A stretch of 64,000 nucleotides of DNA from Leptodontidium sp. MPI-SDFR-AT-0119 (lineage: Eukaryota > Ascomycota > Leotiomycetes > Helotiales > Leptodontidiaceae), in contig JAHLEZ010000008.1 of NCBI GenBank assembly GCA_020726505.1, forward strand, positions 1,178,001 through 1,242,000, read 5' to 3'. The position numbers were made by a program, and so were the translations under genes. How positions within the stretch are numbered: position 1 is the stretch's first letter; each line of letters begins with the position of its first letter. The notes below the pieces were generated by a model. The model ran no database searches and had not been told where the DNA came from. It worked only from the letters and a program-made list of their open reading frames with translations. Shown here in pieces: positions 45,587-58,374 of this stretch.

Positions 45587-48500
45587 TCACCACTCGAAAG
45601 TCTCATACTCCCACGCCACCTCAAAGCCCAAATGTTCATAAAACCCTCTAATAGTCACCCAATCAATCATCACGCCCTCCACGTCCCTCTCCTTCATATT
45701 CTCAATAGCTTTAACGAGCAGCGCGAGTCCGACACCTTTACCTCTAGCTGCCTTATCGACGCCAACACAGCCAATGAGACCAGTATTATCTTTCGAAGGA
45801 AGGAGATTGATGAATGCGAAATCGTCGAGAACGACGGCAGATGGTGAACACATGAGTGTCCAGCCTAGTTGGGCGTTTGTCTCGGCGTCGAAGGCGACCA
45901 TTACTTCGTGGTGTTGGTTGGCTGCTGCGAGGCGCTCGTAGGCTTCGACCCAGCCCTGTGTGAGAAAGTTTGGTTAGCGGCATTGATACATGAGAGGAGT
46001 ATGTGGGTAGAGGTAGGACTGACTATGTTCTTGAAATTGGCTCGCTGTTTGGTGATGCACTCATCGTAGAGTTCAGGGGACCAAGGTGCGAATTTGAGAG
46101 GGAGCTTCGAGACTCGGGCGAGGATATCAGGTGGTGCAATCTCGCCTTCTTTGATGCTACGGTAGAAGTCGCGAGCTGTAGGCTCTACTGGTTTTTGGAA
46201 GCCTTTGTTTTGGATTGAATCAGTACAGAACTTACAAATTCCCACAGGGATACGGATAAAACCTACCTCTATGTAATAAAAAGTCTTTGTTACTTTGATG
46301 AAAGTCGATGGGAACAGCAGGCCAGAACCGGGGGAACACAGATCCGAACTGCAAACTCTTCAAATTACTTCCTTCTGTAAGTGCTTTTCGAGCTTTAGAT
46401 ATAAGAGCAGTGCCGAGACCATTTCCCCGGTACTCAAGAAGGACTCCAACGGCCGTGATCTTCCCATAATTGCTTCCATTCAAGGAAAAGAAGTATGACA
46501 TGACAAATCCTTTTTCGTGGATGAAATGGTGGCCATGATCCTGCTCGAGGATTTTTGCTAGGCGTCTGAGCTCCAGTGGCCATTTGGGGAAAATCTCCTG
46601 CCACAGCTTCCACAGCTGAAGGACATCCTCGTCTGACATTGAGAACGGGCGAATATCATGACTTGCAGCTGGAGATCCAACGGGCAGAGAACCAAGAGGC
46701 TTGGCGATGCCGAAGATGATATCAACTGCTGATTTGAAAGCTGGGATGGTTGGCTCGTAAATGGTGATGTAGTTCTTGATCTCATCCTTCTCCTCTAGGA
46801 AGTCGTACGGATCGCAAGTTGCGATAAGGATCAAGTTCTCTCCAAACTTTCGTCCCAGCGACAGACCATAATCTTTTTGATACAGGCTCAAACTGGCATT
46901 TCTCGTAGCGTATATAAGAATATCCGCTTCTGCAATAAGCTTCTCATCCATTGGTGAGAGTGGGATGCCATCATGAAATCGAACATCAGCGATTCTGGGG
47001 TCCTGGACTCGGAGGAGATCAATGTATGTTGATGGTGTGTATGGTTCTCTCGTCTTCTCTTCGCCACTTTCAACGGCGCCGCCGCCTGCTGGAGTCTTTC
47101 CTGGGCTGATGAAGACAATATTTTGTGTCGAGCTCGGGACAATTGGGAATGATCCAGCAACGCTCCGAACGACAGTCGTGCTTTTCGCGTAGACCTCCGA
47201 TGCCAAGGCAGCTTGTCGGCTATTTCGAGTATCTGCATTTTCCAATGTCGAAAGGGGAACGGTGATATTATTTACGTATTTGGATTTGAGAGCTTCCACT
47301 CTTGTCACAGATGCTTGGATATCATCTTGGGATAACTCGCCGGACTTGACGGCTTCTATCACTAAGTTGATGGCCCCGACTTGTGCTGACATTGTATGGC
47401 ATATCATGACACAGTCCGTTCCAGCCTGTTCGATGTAAGTTTTCTGAACGATTGATGATATTGATGACGGTGAAAGTGGCTCACCTTGAGAGCCATCACA
47501 GCCCCCTTTTCTGTACCAAAAGTTGCCCTTACACCATCCATCTCAAGACAGTCACTAATAATCATACCGTCGTACTTCATTTCCTCCCTCAATATTTTGA
47601 TAGCAGCAGGATTCAAGCTTGCAGGAAGCTTTTTTGAGGGATGATCATCGGTCAATGTTAGATCTCCGATCCCTGGCATAGCAATGTGCGCCGTCATGAC
47701 AGAATCAACACCTTCAACCACAGCTCTTCTGAAAGGCACCAGTTCACAGGCATCCAGTTGAGCCTTACTCTTGGCGATAACAGGAAGTCCATAATGGGAA
47801 TCGACAGCCGTATCTCCATGACCAGGGAAATGTTTAACGCAAGGAATGACACCACCTTCGCTCAGCCCTTTTATCTGAGCAGACACGAATCTACCCACTG
47901 CCTCGGGATTGTCGGAAGGAGAGCGTACTCCAATGACGGGATTCTTAGGCTCGGAGTTGACATCCGCAATCGGTGCATAGTTGGTGTTGATTCCAAAGCT
48001 CTTCAACGTTTCAGCTGTGGCGGATGCTATCTTGTATGCGTTGTTTGCATTACCAGTCGCTCCAAGTGCCATGGAACCCGGAAGCTGGGCAGCAACAGGA
48101 GATTTGATACGAGTGACCAGCCCATTTTCTTGATCGATGGCAATGAACAGTCCTTGTTTATGACCCGCTTCCTTCGCCGTATCTTGAAGGGAATTTGTGA
48201 GTTCAAGTAACTGAGCGGCATTGTTGACATTCCGTAAGAACAGGATGACTGCTCCTACTTTGTGTGTCCGGATGAGGGTCTTGATGTCTTCACTAGCCAC
48301 GTGACCATGGAATCCAACGATGAAGAGCTGGTGTTTGTCAGTAAAGAGATCTTTCACATGCCACTCAAAAGTCCAATTTTGCAACCCGGATACTGCCGAT
48401 CGTGCCCTTTCTTGAAGATAACGCTCTGATTAATATCAAGACCACTGAGTGGGTGTTGATTGGCGGGAATATGTGGTGATGGAGGTGGCATGTACGAAAG

Positions 48501-48649
48501 AGATGCAGAGTCAAACAGGGAAGATACTGATAGTGAAAGCAAAATACAGGGGGTTTCCGGTCATGATGCAACGTTTTGATCAGACTTACCTGTCCGACTT
48601 TCGACCTCAGTTCTTCCTCAGACCACGGAGTTGAAGTGGAGGAGGTCAT
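45587..48649 (-). CDS. GH3 N-acetylglucosaminidase fused to GNAT acetyltransferase domains
   Basis: Five exons, 48649-48590, 48423-47485, 47425-46267, 46202-46024 and 45955-45587, give 901 residues. The first half is a NagZ-type GH3 domain: LFIVGFHGH, FIAIDQENGLVTR, then KHFPGHGDTAVDSHYGLPVI with the catalytic His loop of the N-acetylglucosaminidase subgroup, and GMIISDCLEMDGV with the nucleophile Asp. A second GH3-like domain follows (IVFISPGKTPAGGG). Then come two acetyltransferase-like modules: one with GVLLEYRGNGLGTALISKARK, and a terminal one with CVGVDKAARGKGVGLALLVK and GFYEHLGFE. Both keep the R-G-x-G-x-G CoA-binding pattern. No signal peptide is seen, so it is probably cytosolic, acting on GlcNAc conjugates and perhaps acetylating or sensing amino sugars. 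The first acceptor (48424-48425) is the least certain. Confidence 0.85.
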
Positions 48650-49341
48650 TCTGAGTGGCTTGGCTGGATGCTCATGAGACCGTTATCCTAGCTCGAATGG
48701 ATCTTTTGATACCTGAACTGTAGAGTTTCAAACCATACCTACCTAGATACTTAAAGTCGAGATCGATTCCCTTGGATACGTGACATCGCTTGGTGTTGTT
48801 GATGAAGCAAAGGAGCGTGGGGGTTGTAAAACAAGCTTTAGGGGGGTCATCACGTGCTTGGCAATGCTCCTGCCAATGGAATCCTCCCGATGAAACTCAG
48901 TGGTGGTCCGCAGGGGCCTTCAGTTCTCTTCCCGTCTCAACTCACACCTAGTTATGCAACGTAGCATCTCCATCTTCAACCCCCACCTTTGATATCTCAT
49001 ACGAACAGTACAGTACCTGCGGTAGACTGTTGGCCAGTACAGTAGTAATTCTACCTAGGCTACCTAGGTAAAGGATGATGGAGCCGAGACTCGAGGAGAC
49101 CGCCGGGTTTACGTGAAGATCACTTCCCTGCTCGTGTGCTGGTTGGCAGCCACCATACTATTTCGAGCCGGACTCGAGGTGTCAAGCTTTCTGGGGCAAG
49201 AATCTGCGAACTAACTACCCGATAACGACTCCGCAATTTGCAGTCCTGGGTCTGGAAAGGGAAAACGAAGGGGAGGGGTGGACTACCTAGGTGCAGTTAC
49301 TAGTAGCGTGGAGATATATCAACAGCCGGATCCCAGAGTTA
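48650..49341. promoter_or_regulatory. Divergent promoter region with CCTAGG palindromes
   Basis: The GH3-GNAT and Atg22-like genes diverge from this 690-bp region. TACCTAGG-type words occur near 49051-49058, twice in close succession to 49070, and again near 49285, with a related TACCTAGA near 48740. The palindrome CCTAGG could bind a dimeric factor; this is only suggested by the repetition. Confidence 0.35.
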
Positions 49342-51436
49342 ATGATGGCTCCCTCTTCTAAGATATCCCGCCGCGACTCACGCGAGCCATTGTTGAACGA
49401 TATGGACGATTCGATTGGTGTCAGTACTCAGAACTATGTTTCTGCAAATCGTCTTTCAGGTGATGTGGACAAAACGAAGCAGATTAAGGAGAATCTACAG
49501 AAATATGAACAGTTGTTTGGGGCGGATGAGGATGAGGATGCTTTTGATCAGCCTACCACGACGAGAAAGGAGCTGTGGTCGTATTATCTTTACTACAATG
49601 TAAGATGAAAGGATGATATTTCAATACAGTGCTGACAAGTGACAACTGTAGGGTGACAATGGTGTCGGCCCAGGATCATATTCCCAGGCCCTATTCCAAT
49701 CTGCCTTGACAGGTGCTGGACATGATCCGGATATCCATCCAATCCAAAAGGGTAATTGTGGGAATGCAGGTTGTGTTATTCCCTGGGGCTCAGGAACGAG
49801 ATCAGTGGCAAGTGTCGTCCTCATTGCGAACGGGATTTGCTTTGCAGTGATGACTGTCATGTTCGTCGGCTTGGGCTCGGCAGCGGATTATGGCACCTTT
49901 GGGCGATGGTTACTGCTTGTGCTCACTGTCATTTGCTGGGTATTCCAATACGGTATGATGGCTATTCGACGTCCTGAACAATGGCCTGCTGCTATGGTGA
50001 TCTACATCATTGCGTATGTTGCATATGTGAGTTCATCACTGCAATGCTCTATTCTTGTCACTGATCTTCAATAGGGCGCAACTCTTGTTTTCTACGCAGC
50101 ACTTTTCCCCAGACTTGCTCGTTATCAGCCCCATGTTCGAAAAGCTAGAGACGAAGATTTGAAAGAAGGTAAAATCAACCAAGCAGAATATGACAAGATC
50201 GAAAGTTTGGAACGGAACCACGTCAGCAGCATTTCAACAGCGCATTCCAACATCGGGTACCTCCTCACTTTGGTGATCAATCTCTCCGTGCTTCTTCCGC
50301 TTCAAGGGAATCCTTTCGGGAACAACCTTGCTTTATGCCTAACAAACACATGTAAAGCCACTCATTCTAAAATGACAGATAAGATGCTGAAGAATAGTAG
50401 ATTGGGTCGTCCTTGGAGTTTGGTGGTTCATTTTCCGTAAGTATTCCTGACCCCTTGGCTTCCATTTGTCTCGGGAGCATCCCTCCCGCAGAGACATTCT
50501 CTAACATCAATTCCGCAGAACAACCCCGTCCTGGACCAAAAATCCCCAAAGGGAGCAATTATGCCACAATCGGCTGGAAACAAGTGTGGCTCGCCCTGAA
50601 GGAAGTCAGACATCTCCCTCAAACCTTCATCTACCTAGTTGCCTTCTTCCTGCTAGCTGACGGTCTCAACACAACCGGATCCCTGATCGGGATCATCCAA
50701 AACAACATCGTCCAATTCTCCTTCCTAGAAATCACATACCTAGGAATCGCGCAGGCAGCTTGCTCCATCGCGTCGACTTTCGGCTTCTGGTACATCCAGA
50801 AGTATTTTGGGATCAAGACGAAACACATGTTCATGGTGACCAATTTCTTCAGCGTCTTCATCCCATTTTATGGTATGCTAGGACTTTGGACGAAAACGAT
50901 TGGGTATCATCATGTGCGCGATTTCTGGATCTATAATATTCTGTTTGGATTGTTTCAAGCCCCATATTATGCATATGCTCAGACTATGATGTCTGAGGTT
51001 ACACCACGCGGATACGAGAACATGTTTTTCGGCCTTTTCGGTATCACGAACCGTGCTGTGAGTTTCACCGTTCCAGTCTTAATGATCTTTAGAGCTGATA
51101 ATTTCTTCCAAGTCGAGTATAATCGGACCCAACGTCGTCCAAGCCATCATCAACTCCTCAAACAACAACTGGATGGGTTTCCCCTTCCTCTTCGGTCTAT
51201 GCACAGCTGCCAGCATCGTCATTTGGTTCGTCGATATCGAGAAAGGTCGAGAGAATTGCAGGAAATACGTTGAAGAGCGAAAACTCCTTCGCGTAGCTAA
51301 AGAGTCGGGTCTCACAACTGATCAAGTTGTGGAAGGGATCGCCACAGGCGAACTCGTCCCAGAGAGCAGTGGCAGTAGCGGGAATGTGGAACATATCGGT
51401 GTTGAAGTTTCGGGGAAGAAGGATCGTATTGAATAG
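49342..51436 (+). CDS. Atg22-family vacuolar permease
   Basis: Six exons, 49342-49599, 49652-50026, 50075-50351, 50401-50436, 50519-51057 and 51113-51436, give 602 residues. It has a hydrophilic N-terminus, then ELWSYYLYYNGDNGVGPGSY, CVIPWGSGTRSVASVVLIANG, about twelve predicted membrane helices, QPRPGPKIPKGSNY between the halves, and the PYYAYAQTMMSEVTPRGYENMFFGLFGITNRASS signature of the Atg22/MFS group. Yeast Atg22 exports amino acids from the vacuole after autophagic breakdown; by family the protein sits in the vacuole membrane. One exon is only 36 nt (YWVVLGVWWFIF). The GTAAGT after it and a CCGCAG acceptor restore IFQQPRPGP. Several Atg22 paralogues are usual in filamentous fungi, so the exact orthology is open. 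Confidence 0.88.
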
Positions 51437-51797
51437 TGAACCCTAGATGAAGCTCCAGATACAAGGAAGTGAATAAATACGAAGCGAGTTTTAGGATATA
51501 TCTTAGTTCTCTTCGGAAATTAGAATTCCTCCCGGTGCACCTCGTATATCTTACATCAGAGCTTGGCACGGGTGCCTGCTGAAATCTCTATTAATTCTTT
51601 AAAGCTCACTTATTTATCGTTTGTTGTCGTACAACTATTATCAAGTCCAGGAAATGGATCCACAAGACCTTTGCCGGGATGAGTCATTCAAAAGAGAGCT
51701 TACCTGAAGCCCTCCAAACGACATACCTATAAAGTTCACAGTCTCACACCCTGACATCAACCTCCAACCCAAACCCCTCGTCTCACCGTCACCAACC
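51437..51797. other. Intergenic, no gene seen
   Basis: About 360 bp between the permease and the adenosine deaminase gene, on the same strand. It should hold the latter's promoter. Confidence 0.45.
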
Positions 51798-53795
51798 ATG
51801 GACCACCAGAGCGCGGAAAACCAAGGTCTCGTACAGACCTTCTTCGGGAACCGCTCGGAGCTGATATCACGTGAAAAGGAGCAGCGAAGCGGTAAGTCTT
51901 CCTTTTTTGTTTAAACCAAGGCAATAAATACTAGGCAAATCACCAGATCGGTCTGTCTGTCACTAGATAAGGTATATGGAATTTGTATTTACACAACGAC
52001 CGCTGTAGATTTCTCATTCCGACAATCCCTCTCCCCAACAGCTCAAAAAGCCTGCTCGGTAGTCTCTAAGATCCGACTGCAAGAGCATGAGACGATATGG
52101 AGTCAACGCATCCCCGTTGCAAAGTCAAACTCCAACTCCAACTCGAGATCCGAAGAGAAAGAGGAATCGGAAGAGCTCTTCCCAGGCATGATATTCAACT
52201 CAGCAAAGAACCACATGGACCGCACTCAACTTTGGAAAATCGTCCAGAAGATGCCGAAAGGTGCACTCCTGCACTGCCATCTCGGCGCAATGGTTGATCT
52301 GGAGTGGTTGTTTGAGCAGGCTGTTCAGACGAGGGGGATGGTTGTTTCGGCGACGGAGGCGTTGAGTGATAGATGGGTGAGGGCGAGGGCGGATGTTAGT
52401 GTTAAGATTGAGTTTTCTGCGGGCTGTGAGAGTGAGGGCGAGGAAGAGGGGGACGGGAAAGGAAAAGGGATTTGGGAAGCTGGATATGAGGCACTGAAGA
52501 AAGTTCCCTTGAAGAATGCAGCTGAGTCTTTCCCTCACGGTGGAAAAGCCGGGTTCTTGAAATGGATAGAAGACCGCTGTTCCATTACCCAGACGGAAGC
52601 AGTGCAGAACCATCTAGGGGTAAATGACATCTGGAAGAAACTCCAAGCGGCGTTCGTGGCTATCACGCCTATTGTGTATTACGAGCCTATCACGCGGAAG
52701 TTCCTGAGGAGGTTCTTGACCACTGCATACGCGGATGGGATTCGATGGGTTGAGATGAGAGGGATGACGAGGAGTTTTAGACTAGAGGGGGAGGAGGAGT
52801 TGGTGGAGAATAGATTGCAGCTTGTGAGGGTTTTTAGAGAGGAGATTGATGCGTTTATGGCTAGTGAGGAGGGGAAGGGGTTTTGGGGGTGTAGGTTGAT
52901 TTGGGATACGTTGAGGAGTTTTGATGATGAGGCTATTATTACAGGTATACTCACCCCTCTTAAACCCAATGAGTCCCATTTCAGAGATCTGAGGAACTGA
53001 ACTGACAGAAAAACACAGATATGAAACTCTGCATGCAAGCCAAAAAGCTTTACCCAACCCTCATCGCAGGCTACGACCTCGTCGGGCCCGAGGACCATGG
53101 CCGCACACTCCACTCACTCACCCCCGTCCTGGTGTGGTTCCAATCCCAACTCGCCGCCCAAAACCTCACCATTCCTTATTTCCTCCACGCAGGCGAATGC
53201 GTCGGCGACGGGGACTCCACCGACCAAAATCTCTACGACGCAATTCTCTTCAAGACGCGACGAATCGGCCATGCGTTCTCGTTGTATAAACACCCTCTGC
53301 TCATCGATATGGTGAAGGACAAGCAGATCTTGGTTGAGAGCTGTCCGATTTCCAATGAGGTGTTGAGGTATACGGCGAGTATTAAGATGCATCCCCTCCC
53401 GGCGCTGTTGGCGAGGGGTGTTAAGGCTGCGATTTCGAATGATGATCCGGCGATGATGGGGCAGGGGAGTGCTGGTCTGGCGCATGATTTTTGGCAAGCG
53501 CTGCAAGGGTGGGAGAATCTTGGGCTGGCTGGATTGGTGAGTTGAGTTGTTTTGATAATGTTTTGTGTTTGTTTTTGGTTGTTTGATGTATGCTGATTTT
53601 GGTGGACAGGGCTCGCTTGCACAGAACAGTGTTTGTTGGTCTGCGTTTGACGATCAAACTGATGAGGAGTGGATGGAGGATGTTTCTAAGGGTGTGGATG
53701 GGACTGGGATTCGTGCACAGCGGATTAAGCAGTGGAATGCTGAGTGGGAGCAGTTCTGTGAGTGGATTGTGAAGGAGTTTGGAGACGTGGAGTGA
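51798..53795 (+). CDS. ADGF/CECR1-type adenosine deaminase
   Basis: Four exons, 51798-51891, 52042-52944, 53019-53536 and 53610-53795, give 566 residues. Zinc and catalytic motifs of the adenosine deaminase barrel are present: LLHCHLGAMVD (HxH), FLHAGECVGDGD (HAGE), RRIGHAFSL (His) and SNDDPAMMG (Asp pair). The MPKGALLHCHLGAMV block and the long insertions (for example the acidic ESEGEEEGDGKGKG loop) place it in the ADGF group rather than the short intracellular ADA. It deaminates adenosine or deoxyadenosine to inosine. There is no clear signal peptide, so it is probably cytosolic in this fungus. The gene converges with a nucleobase permease 310 bp away, which fits purine salvage. Confidence 0.88.
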
Positions 53796-54105
53796 TGTGA
53801 GAATGGATGGGGAGATCTTTTCATTGGTTTTGTGGTGTGTTTGGGAAGAATTCAACCTCTAGGTTTGCATACCGATATTCAACAAGGCGTCCTCTTTGTG
53901 GCGGAAGGAGTTCAACAGGTTGCGAACCGCTGTTCAACAGGCGTTCAGAAGGTATGGAAAAAGGGAGCACTGGAGTTTAACCTCACAGCCATCATTGTAT
54001 TTCAACAGACATTCATTAGCTAGTTCTATACCACGTAACCAGCTTTCATTCTACAACTACAAATATCTCCTTGTTTAATACCGGATAGCTCACGAGGGCC
54101 ACAGT
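53796..54105. other. Convergent intergenic region
   Basis: 310 bp between the deaminase and the permease. It contains two close copies of GTTCAACAG with GTTGCGAACCGCT between them (about 53910-53940). Nothing else was seen. Confidence 0.4.
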
Positions 54106-55961
54106 CTAAACAGGAGTAACCTTAACCCCACCAACACCAACCTCCTTAACCTCCCCATTTCCGCTTCCACTCCCAGCACCCATACTCTCCACATCCCCCT
54201 CGGCCTCCAGAACCATTCCCCGTTCACTCGGCCTCACATAATCCTTCGGCTCTCTCCACTCACTCAGCGGCACCGTCAGGGCTGGCGGACTCAACGCACA
54301 ACAGGCCCAGTACGTAAAGAAACTCACAAAGAGACCAATTGGGTACGCGAAATAATATGCCTTAGTAACACCCATTGGGGCCGAGACACCCATATTATTC
54401 AAAAAACCGTAGAAGTTCGGGATGATGCCTACGACGTAGGCGAGGTAGGCGCGCCAGTTCCACCCGCCGATGTAGTAGTACACGCCTGTCTTGCGAGACG
54501 TGTACAGGTCTTCAACTTCGAGGTAGCCACGAGTTGTGACGTAGTAATGGCAGAGCAGGACGCCTGTGATGGCTGAGAGGAAGATCTGGTACGAGGCCAT
54601 GAAGGAGATGAATATACTTGCCGAGCCGAGCAAGTACCAGGGGTTGATGGCGAAAGAAACGACGGCGCAGATAAAGAATCCTTTACGTACGGACAGGTAT
54701 TTGGGGAAGAGAGCCGCGATGTCGTTACCTGCTGGGAGGGAGTTCTCGAAGATCGAGGAGAAGATCGCAGAGTATGCGAAGCAGGCTGCGATGAAGAAAC
54801 AGCCTGCCCGGTTAGCGGACGTGTAGTCGGTGGTTTGAAGCATGTCGAGGTAGTTGAGTGGGTTCCAGATTACTTCGCCGAAAACGATTTGGCTGCTTGC
54901 GCCGACGAGGTTACCGACGATGGAGACGATCAGGTTAGAGATAGGGAATCCGAGCAAGTTGCCTGCGATAACGTCTCTGGGCTTTGTGGCGTATCTTTGG
55001 AAATCGGCGGCGTTGGATGCGAATGTTGCGCAGTTTGCTGCGCCGAGGAGTAAGAAGCGCACAATGAGCCAGGAGCGTTCTGAGCCTTTTGCTGTGCCGG
55101 GTTGTTTGGCTACGTCGCCGATTCCGCCAGCTTTGGTGACTGTCCATGCAAGCATCGCAACGGCTGAGATGACGAAGACACCGAGTTTAATGTAGACTAG
55201 ACTTTTCATCTACAAAATATTAATATTGAAGCATTGTGTGTTGGGGTAGGAAATATACCTTGGGCACGGGGATGACCAGGAAGCAACATGTTAGAAGCCA
55301 GAAGATTGCAAATCCAATCATTCCACCAGAATCGAGAGCTGACCCCTTTCCCATGACGTTCTTGATGGTTGCAATCTTAGGTGTAAGAGCATGAAGCATG
55401 ACGTAAATGCATTGGCCTCCCTGAACTGCGTTGACTCCATTCCACACAATGGCCATTACGGCACGATTGAAAGTTGGCCACCAAGCACCGAAGACACCGA
55501 ATGAAGCTCTGTTGATGATTGGGAAACCACTGGGCATTGTGTCAACCCTGTTTGAGTACCATGTGGCATTGAACTCACATGTGGTATTTCGCGCCAGCTC
55601 GTCCATTGAGCACAATGACGATCGCAATCAGGAACTGACCTGCAAAGGTACAGCCCACAGATTCCCACATACTAAGCCCCAGAGCTTGAGCGCTTGAAGC
55701 TGCATACCAATTGGAAACAGTTGCAACTTATTACTACGTCAGTGATCCGTCTGCAGGCAGTCGAAGACAGAGCTACTTACCAGCAGAGAACCAGAATGTG
55801 AGATACGTCCAGAGATTCCATGTCCTATCTGCCAGTTTCAATGGCCGGATATCGTCGTTGTCCAACCATTTATCGGCAGGTGCTACATCTTCAGCGCCTT
55901 TTGCTTTCAAGTGAGGCGTGGGAATGCCCTCCCTGATGCGCCTGATGACGTTGCTTGCCAT
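54106..55961 (-). CDS. NCS1-family nucleobase/nucleoside permease
   Basis: Four exons, 55961-55781, 55726-55579, 55529-55259 and 55209-54106, give 567 residues. Features of the Fur-like NCS1 group are NLWTYLTFWFSAG-VATVSNWYAASSAQALGLS, HIGFPIINRASFGVFGAWWPTFNRAVMAIVWNGV, QGGQCIYVML, the NCATFASNAADFQRYA block and the late NPWYLLGSASIFISFMASYQIFLSAITG. About twelve helices are expected in the plasma membrane, importing uracil, uridine, allantoin or a purine with protons; the substrate cannot be fixed from sequence. The second acceptor was chosen to give SAGVATVSNW. The tail is long, acidic/Gly-rich and probably cytosolic. It is convergent with the adenosine deaminase gene. Confidence 0.88.
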
Positions 55962-56802
55962 TTTGCGAGACGCGAGAAATGATCCGCCAAAAAGACAGAA
56001 AAATTAATCAGAACGTAGACAAAGCTTCATTTGAAAGTAATTGGAGCCCCTGGGATGTTATATATGTACTTCCTAGACGAGATATGCAGTACCTTATCAG
56101 AAGTCCAAGGATGGGAAGAATGGACATGAAAGCTAAGAGATATGCCCTATCTAAGTGGAGAGCATTGCGATTGTGTGAACTGATAGACCAAACCCTATCT
56201 AGGGCAACTATGGCACTTGTCAGAGGTTAATATGGGATTCTTTGGTTCCCGCTACTGTAGGTCCTTTTGAACGCGGTAAAATCATAGCTTCCAACCAAGT
56301 AGCACCGAACTTTAACAGCTTGAGAACCAGAACGTTACAGATGAAAAGTATATATCACCAATATCCCAAAATTCTTCTCGTGTTCGAGCTGCGATAACGA
56401 ATAGCGGAATTCCCGATGGCGAAACATTCTCAAGGAGTTCATATGCTCCCTGACAACATCTCCAAAAATGGGATGTCAATCACGTGGCATCTCCACTAAG
56501 AGCGGGTAAGAGTGGGATGAACGATCCAAAACCACGAACTGGGGCTGGAAAACGGGGATGCAATAAGACCCTGCCTTTGACGATAAGACTGGTTTGCATA
56601 TGCAATTGTAAATAGCGGGTACCGGCGAGGACCGAAGCTTCAATCGCTAGCAAGTGACTGCTGTCGACAGCGGCTTATTAGGCAACGATTGTAACCATAT
56701 CCACATCCGTAAGGCGGGAGAACTCACTGAACCCCCTCAAGTCAAATATTATTAAATCGGTTGCACCAAAAACTGTCAAAGACTGTCTCAAAATCAGCAA
56801 AT
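55962..56802. other. Divergent intergenic region
   Basis: About 840 bp between the permease and the dioxygenase, which diverge. It should hold both promoters. No element was recognised. Confidence 0.45.
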
Positions 56803-58157
56803 ATGTCAAACACAACCACTATGTCACCACCATCAACTTCGAAATTGGAGCTACGCACAGCTTACGGACCAGTCTTTCGAGATGTCCTCAACACGCCTCC
56901 ACGAAACTGCACAGCCGAGGAGATCCCCATCATTGATTTGACTCCGCTGTACTCATCCAAGTTTGAGGACCGGAAGGAGTTGTCGAAGCAAATCCGAGCT
57001 GCGGCTGTCAACACCGGATTCTTCTATATCAAGAATCATGGTATTGACGACAAGACAATTGCAGATGCAAAAAAGCAGTTGCTGGCGTGAGTTGAGGGTT
57101 CGATACAAAAAGTGAATTCTACTGAACAGGACAGCTTTTTCAAACAATCCTCGGAGCAAAAGATGAGAGTCAGCAAGGATAAATCAAAATACTTCAATGG
57201 ATACAATGGTCCAAGAAGTACCAACATCAGTCCTGGGGAAAGTGTCGATGTGAAGGAATCGGTATGTTCTCGCCAGGCATGGAGACTGGGTTCGTGTTGC
57301 TAATCCTAACAATAGCTCGGCTGGCGATATGCTCCGCAATATGATCCTGTCCCAAAAGACGTGAATGCAATCCCAGAAGAAGTCAAGCCTTGGATCAGGG
57401 GAGAAGAGTTCGTCTGGGAAGAAACCTCCCACTTGCCTGATTTCAAGAAGGAGGTCTTGCATTACTGGGCATCTTGCTTGACCCTAGCCAGGAAATTGGT
57501 GAAAGTCTTTGCTTTGAGCCTTGACCTGGAGGAAAACTATTTCGATAGTCGCACAACTTATCCTGGCGCAGATGGAGTCTTTAACTACTATCCCACCACG
57601 ACGGAAGAAGAGACCCAGAACAACTCGGTGGGTCTTGGGAGTCACACGGACCTTCAACTTTTCACTCTTCTCTGGCAAGATATGACTGGTGGTCTTCAAG
57701 TCTTGAATCGTGATGGGCAATGGATCAAGGCGACGCCTGTTGAGGGTACTATTGTGGTGAACATCGGTGACTTCATGATGAGACTGTGCAACGATATGTA
57801 CAAGAGCACGGTGCACAGGGTATATAATCGGTCGACGGTCGAGAGGATTTCAATGCCGTTCTTCTTTGGTAAGACCATAGCATACCTTGACCGAAAAACA
57901 TTGGACACTGACGTTGAAACAGGTCTCAATTTCAACTGTGTTGAGGGCGTGGTGCCGTCGTGCACTTCTGAGAACAATCCACCAAAGTATGAGCCAATGT
58001 CATGTGGTGACTGTAAGATATCTGACCCGAGACGAATTGGGTGGTCACTAACACTAGCTTAGGGTGTCAATTGAGATTCAAGACTGAAGAAGAGGCGTTC
58101 AAAAAACAACATGCTCTTCTGGCACAAGCTCCAAGTGCTGTGATTGTTGCAGCATAG
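56803..58157 (+). CDS. 2-oxoglutarate/Fe(II)-dependent dioxygenase (isopenicillin N synthase-like)
   Basis: Five exons, 56803-57086, 57135-57261, 57316-57868, 57923-58012 and 58063-58157, give 382 residues. The DIOX_N domain (EIPIIDLTPLY ... NTGFFYIKNHGI) precedes the 2OG-FeII_Oxy core: GLGSHTDLQLFTLLWQD supplies His and Asp, KSTVHRVYNRS the second His, and VERISMPFFF the Arg that binds 2-oxoglutarate. The second exon must start after GGACAG to keep LLAFFKQSSEQKM in frame, giving a 48-nt intron. By family it hydroxylates or desaturates a small molecule; gene context does not show which. It is cytosolic, with no signal peptide. Confidence 0.88.
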
Positions 58158-58374
58158 AAATATTTGTCGATCAGGAGGGAAAAAAGCGGGATTCAACATC
58201 TGTATTCATGGCTTTTCGTATTCTCGTTGCTCGTAGCCGTTTGGTAATGTTTCGGGACATGGTCGTAATGTAGCTCGTTCCATCATCAATGGCGATGTTC
58301 CTGCCGAGATTGCCAACCCTCAACCAGGGTCTCAAAGTCCTGGGATTCAGAGACCGATTCCAATGTAGGTTATA

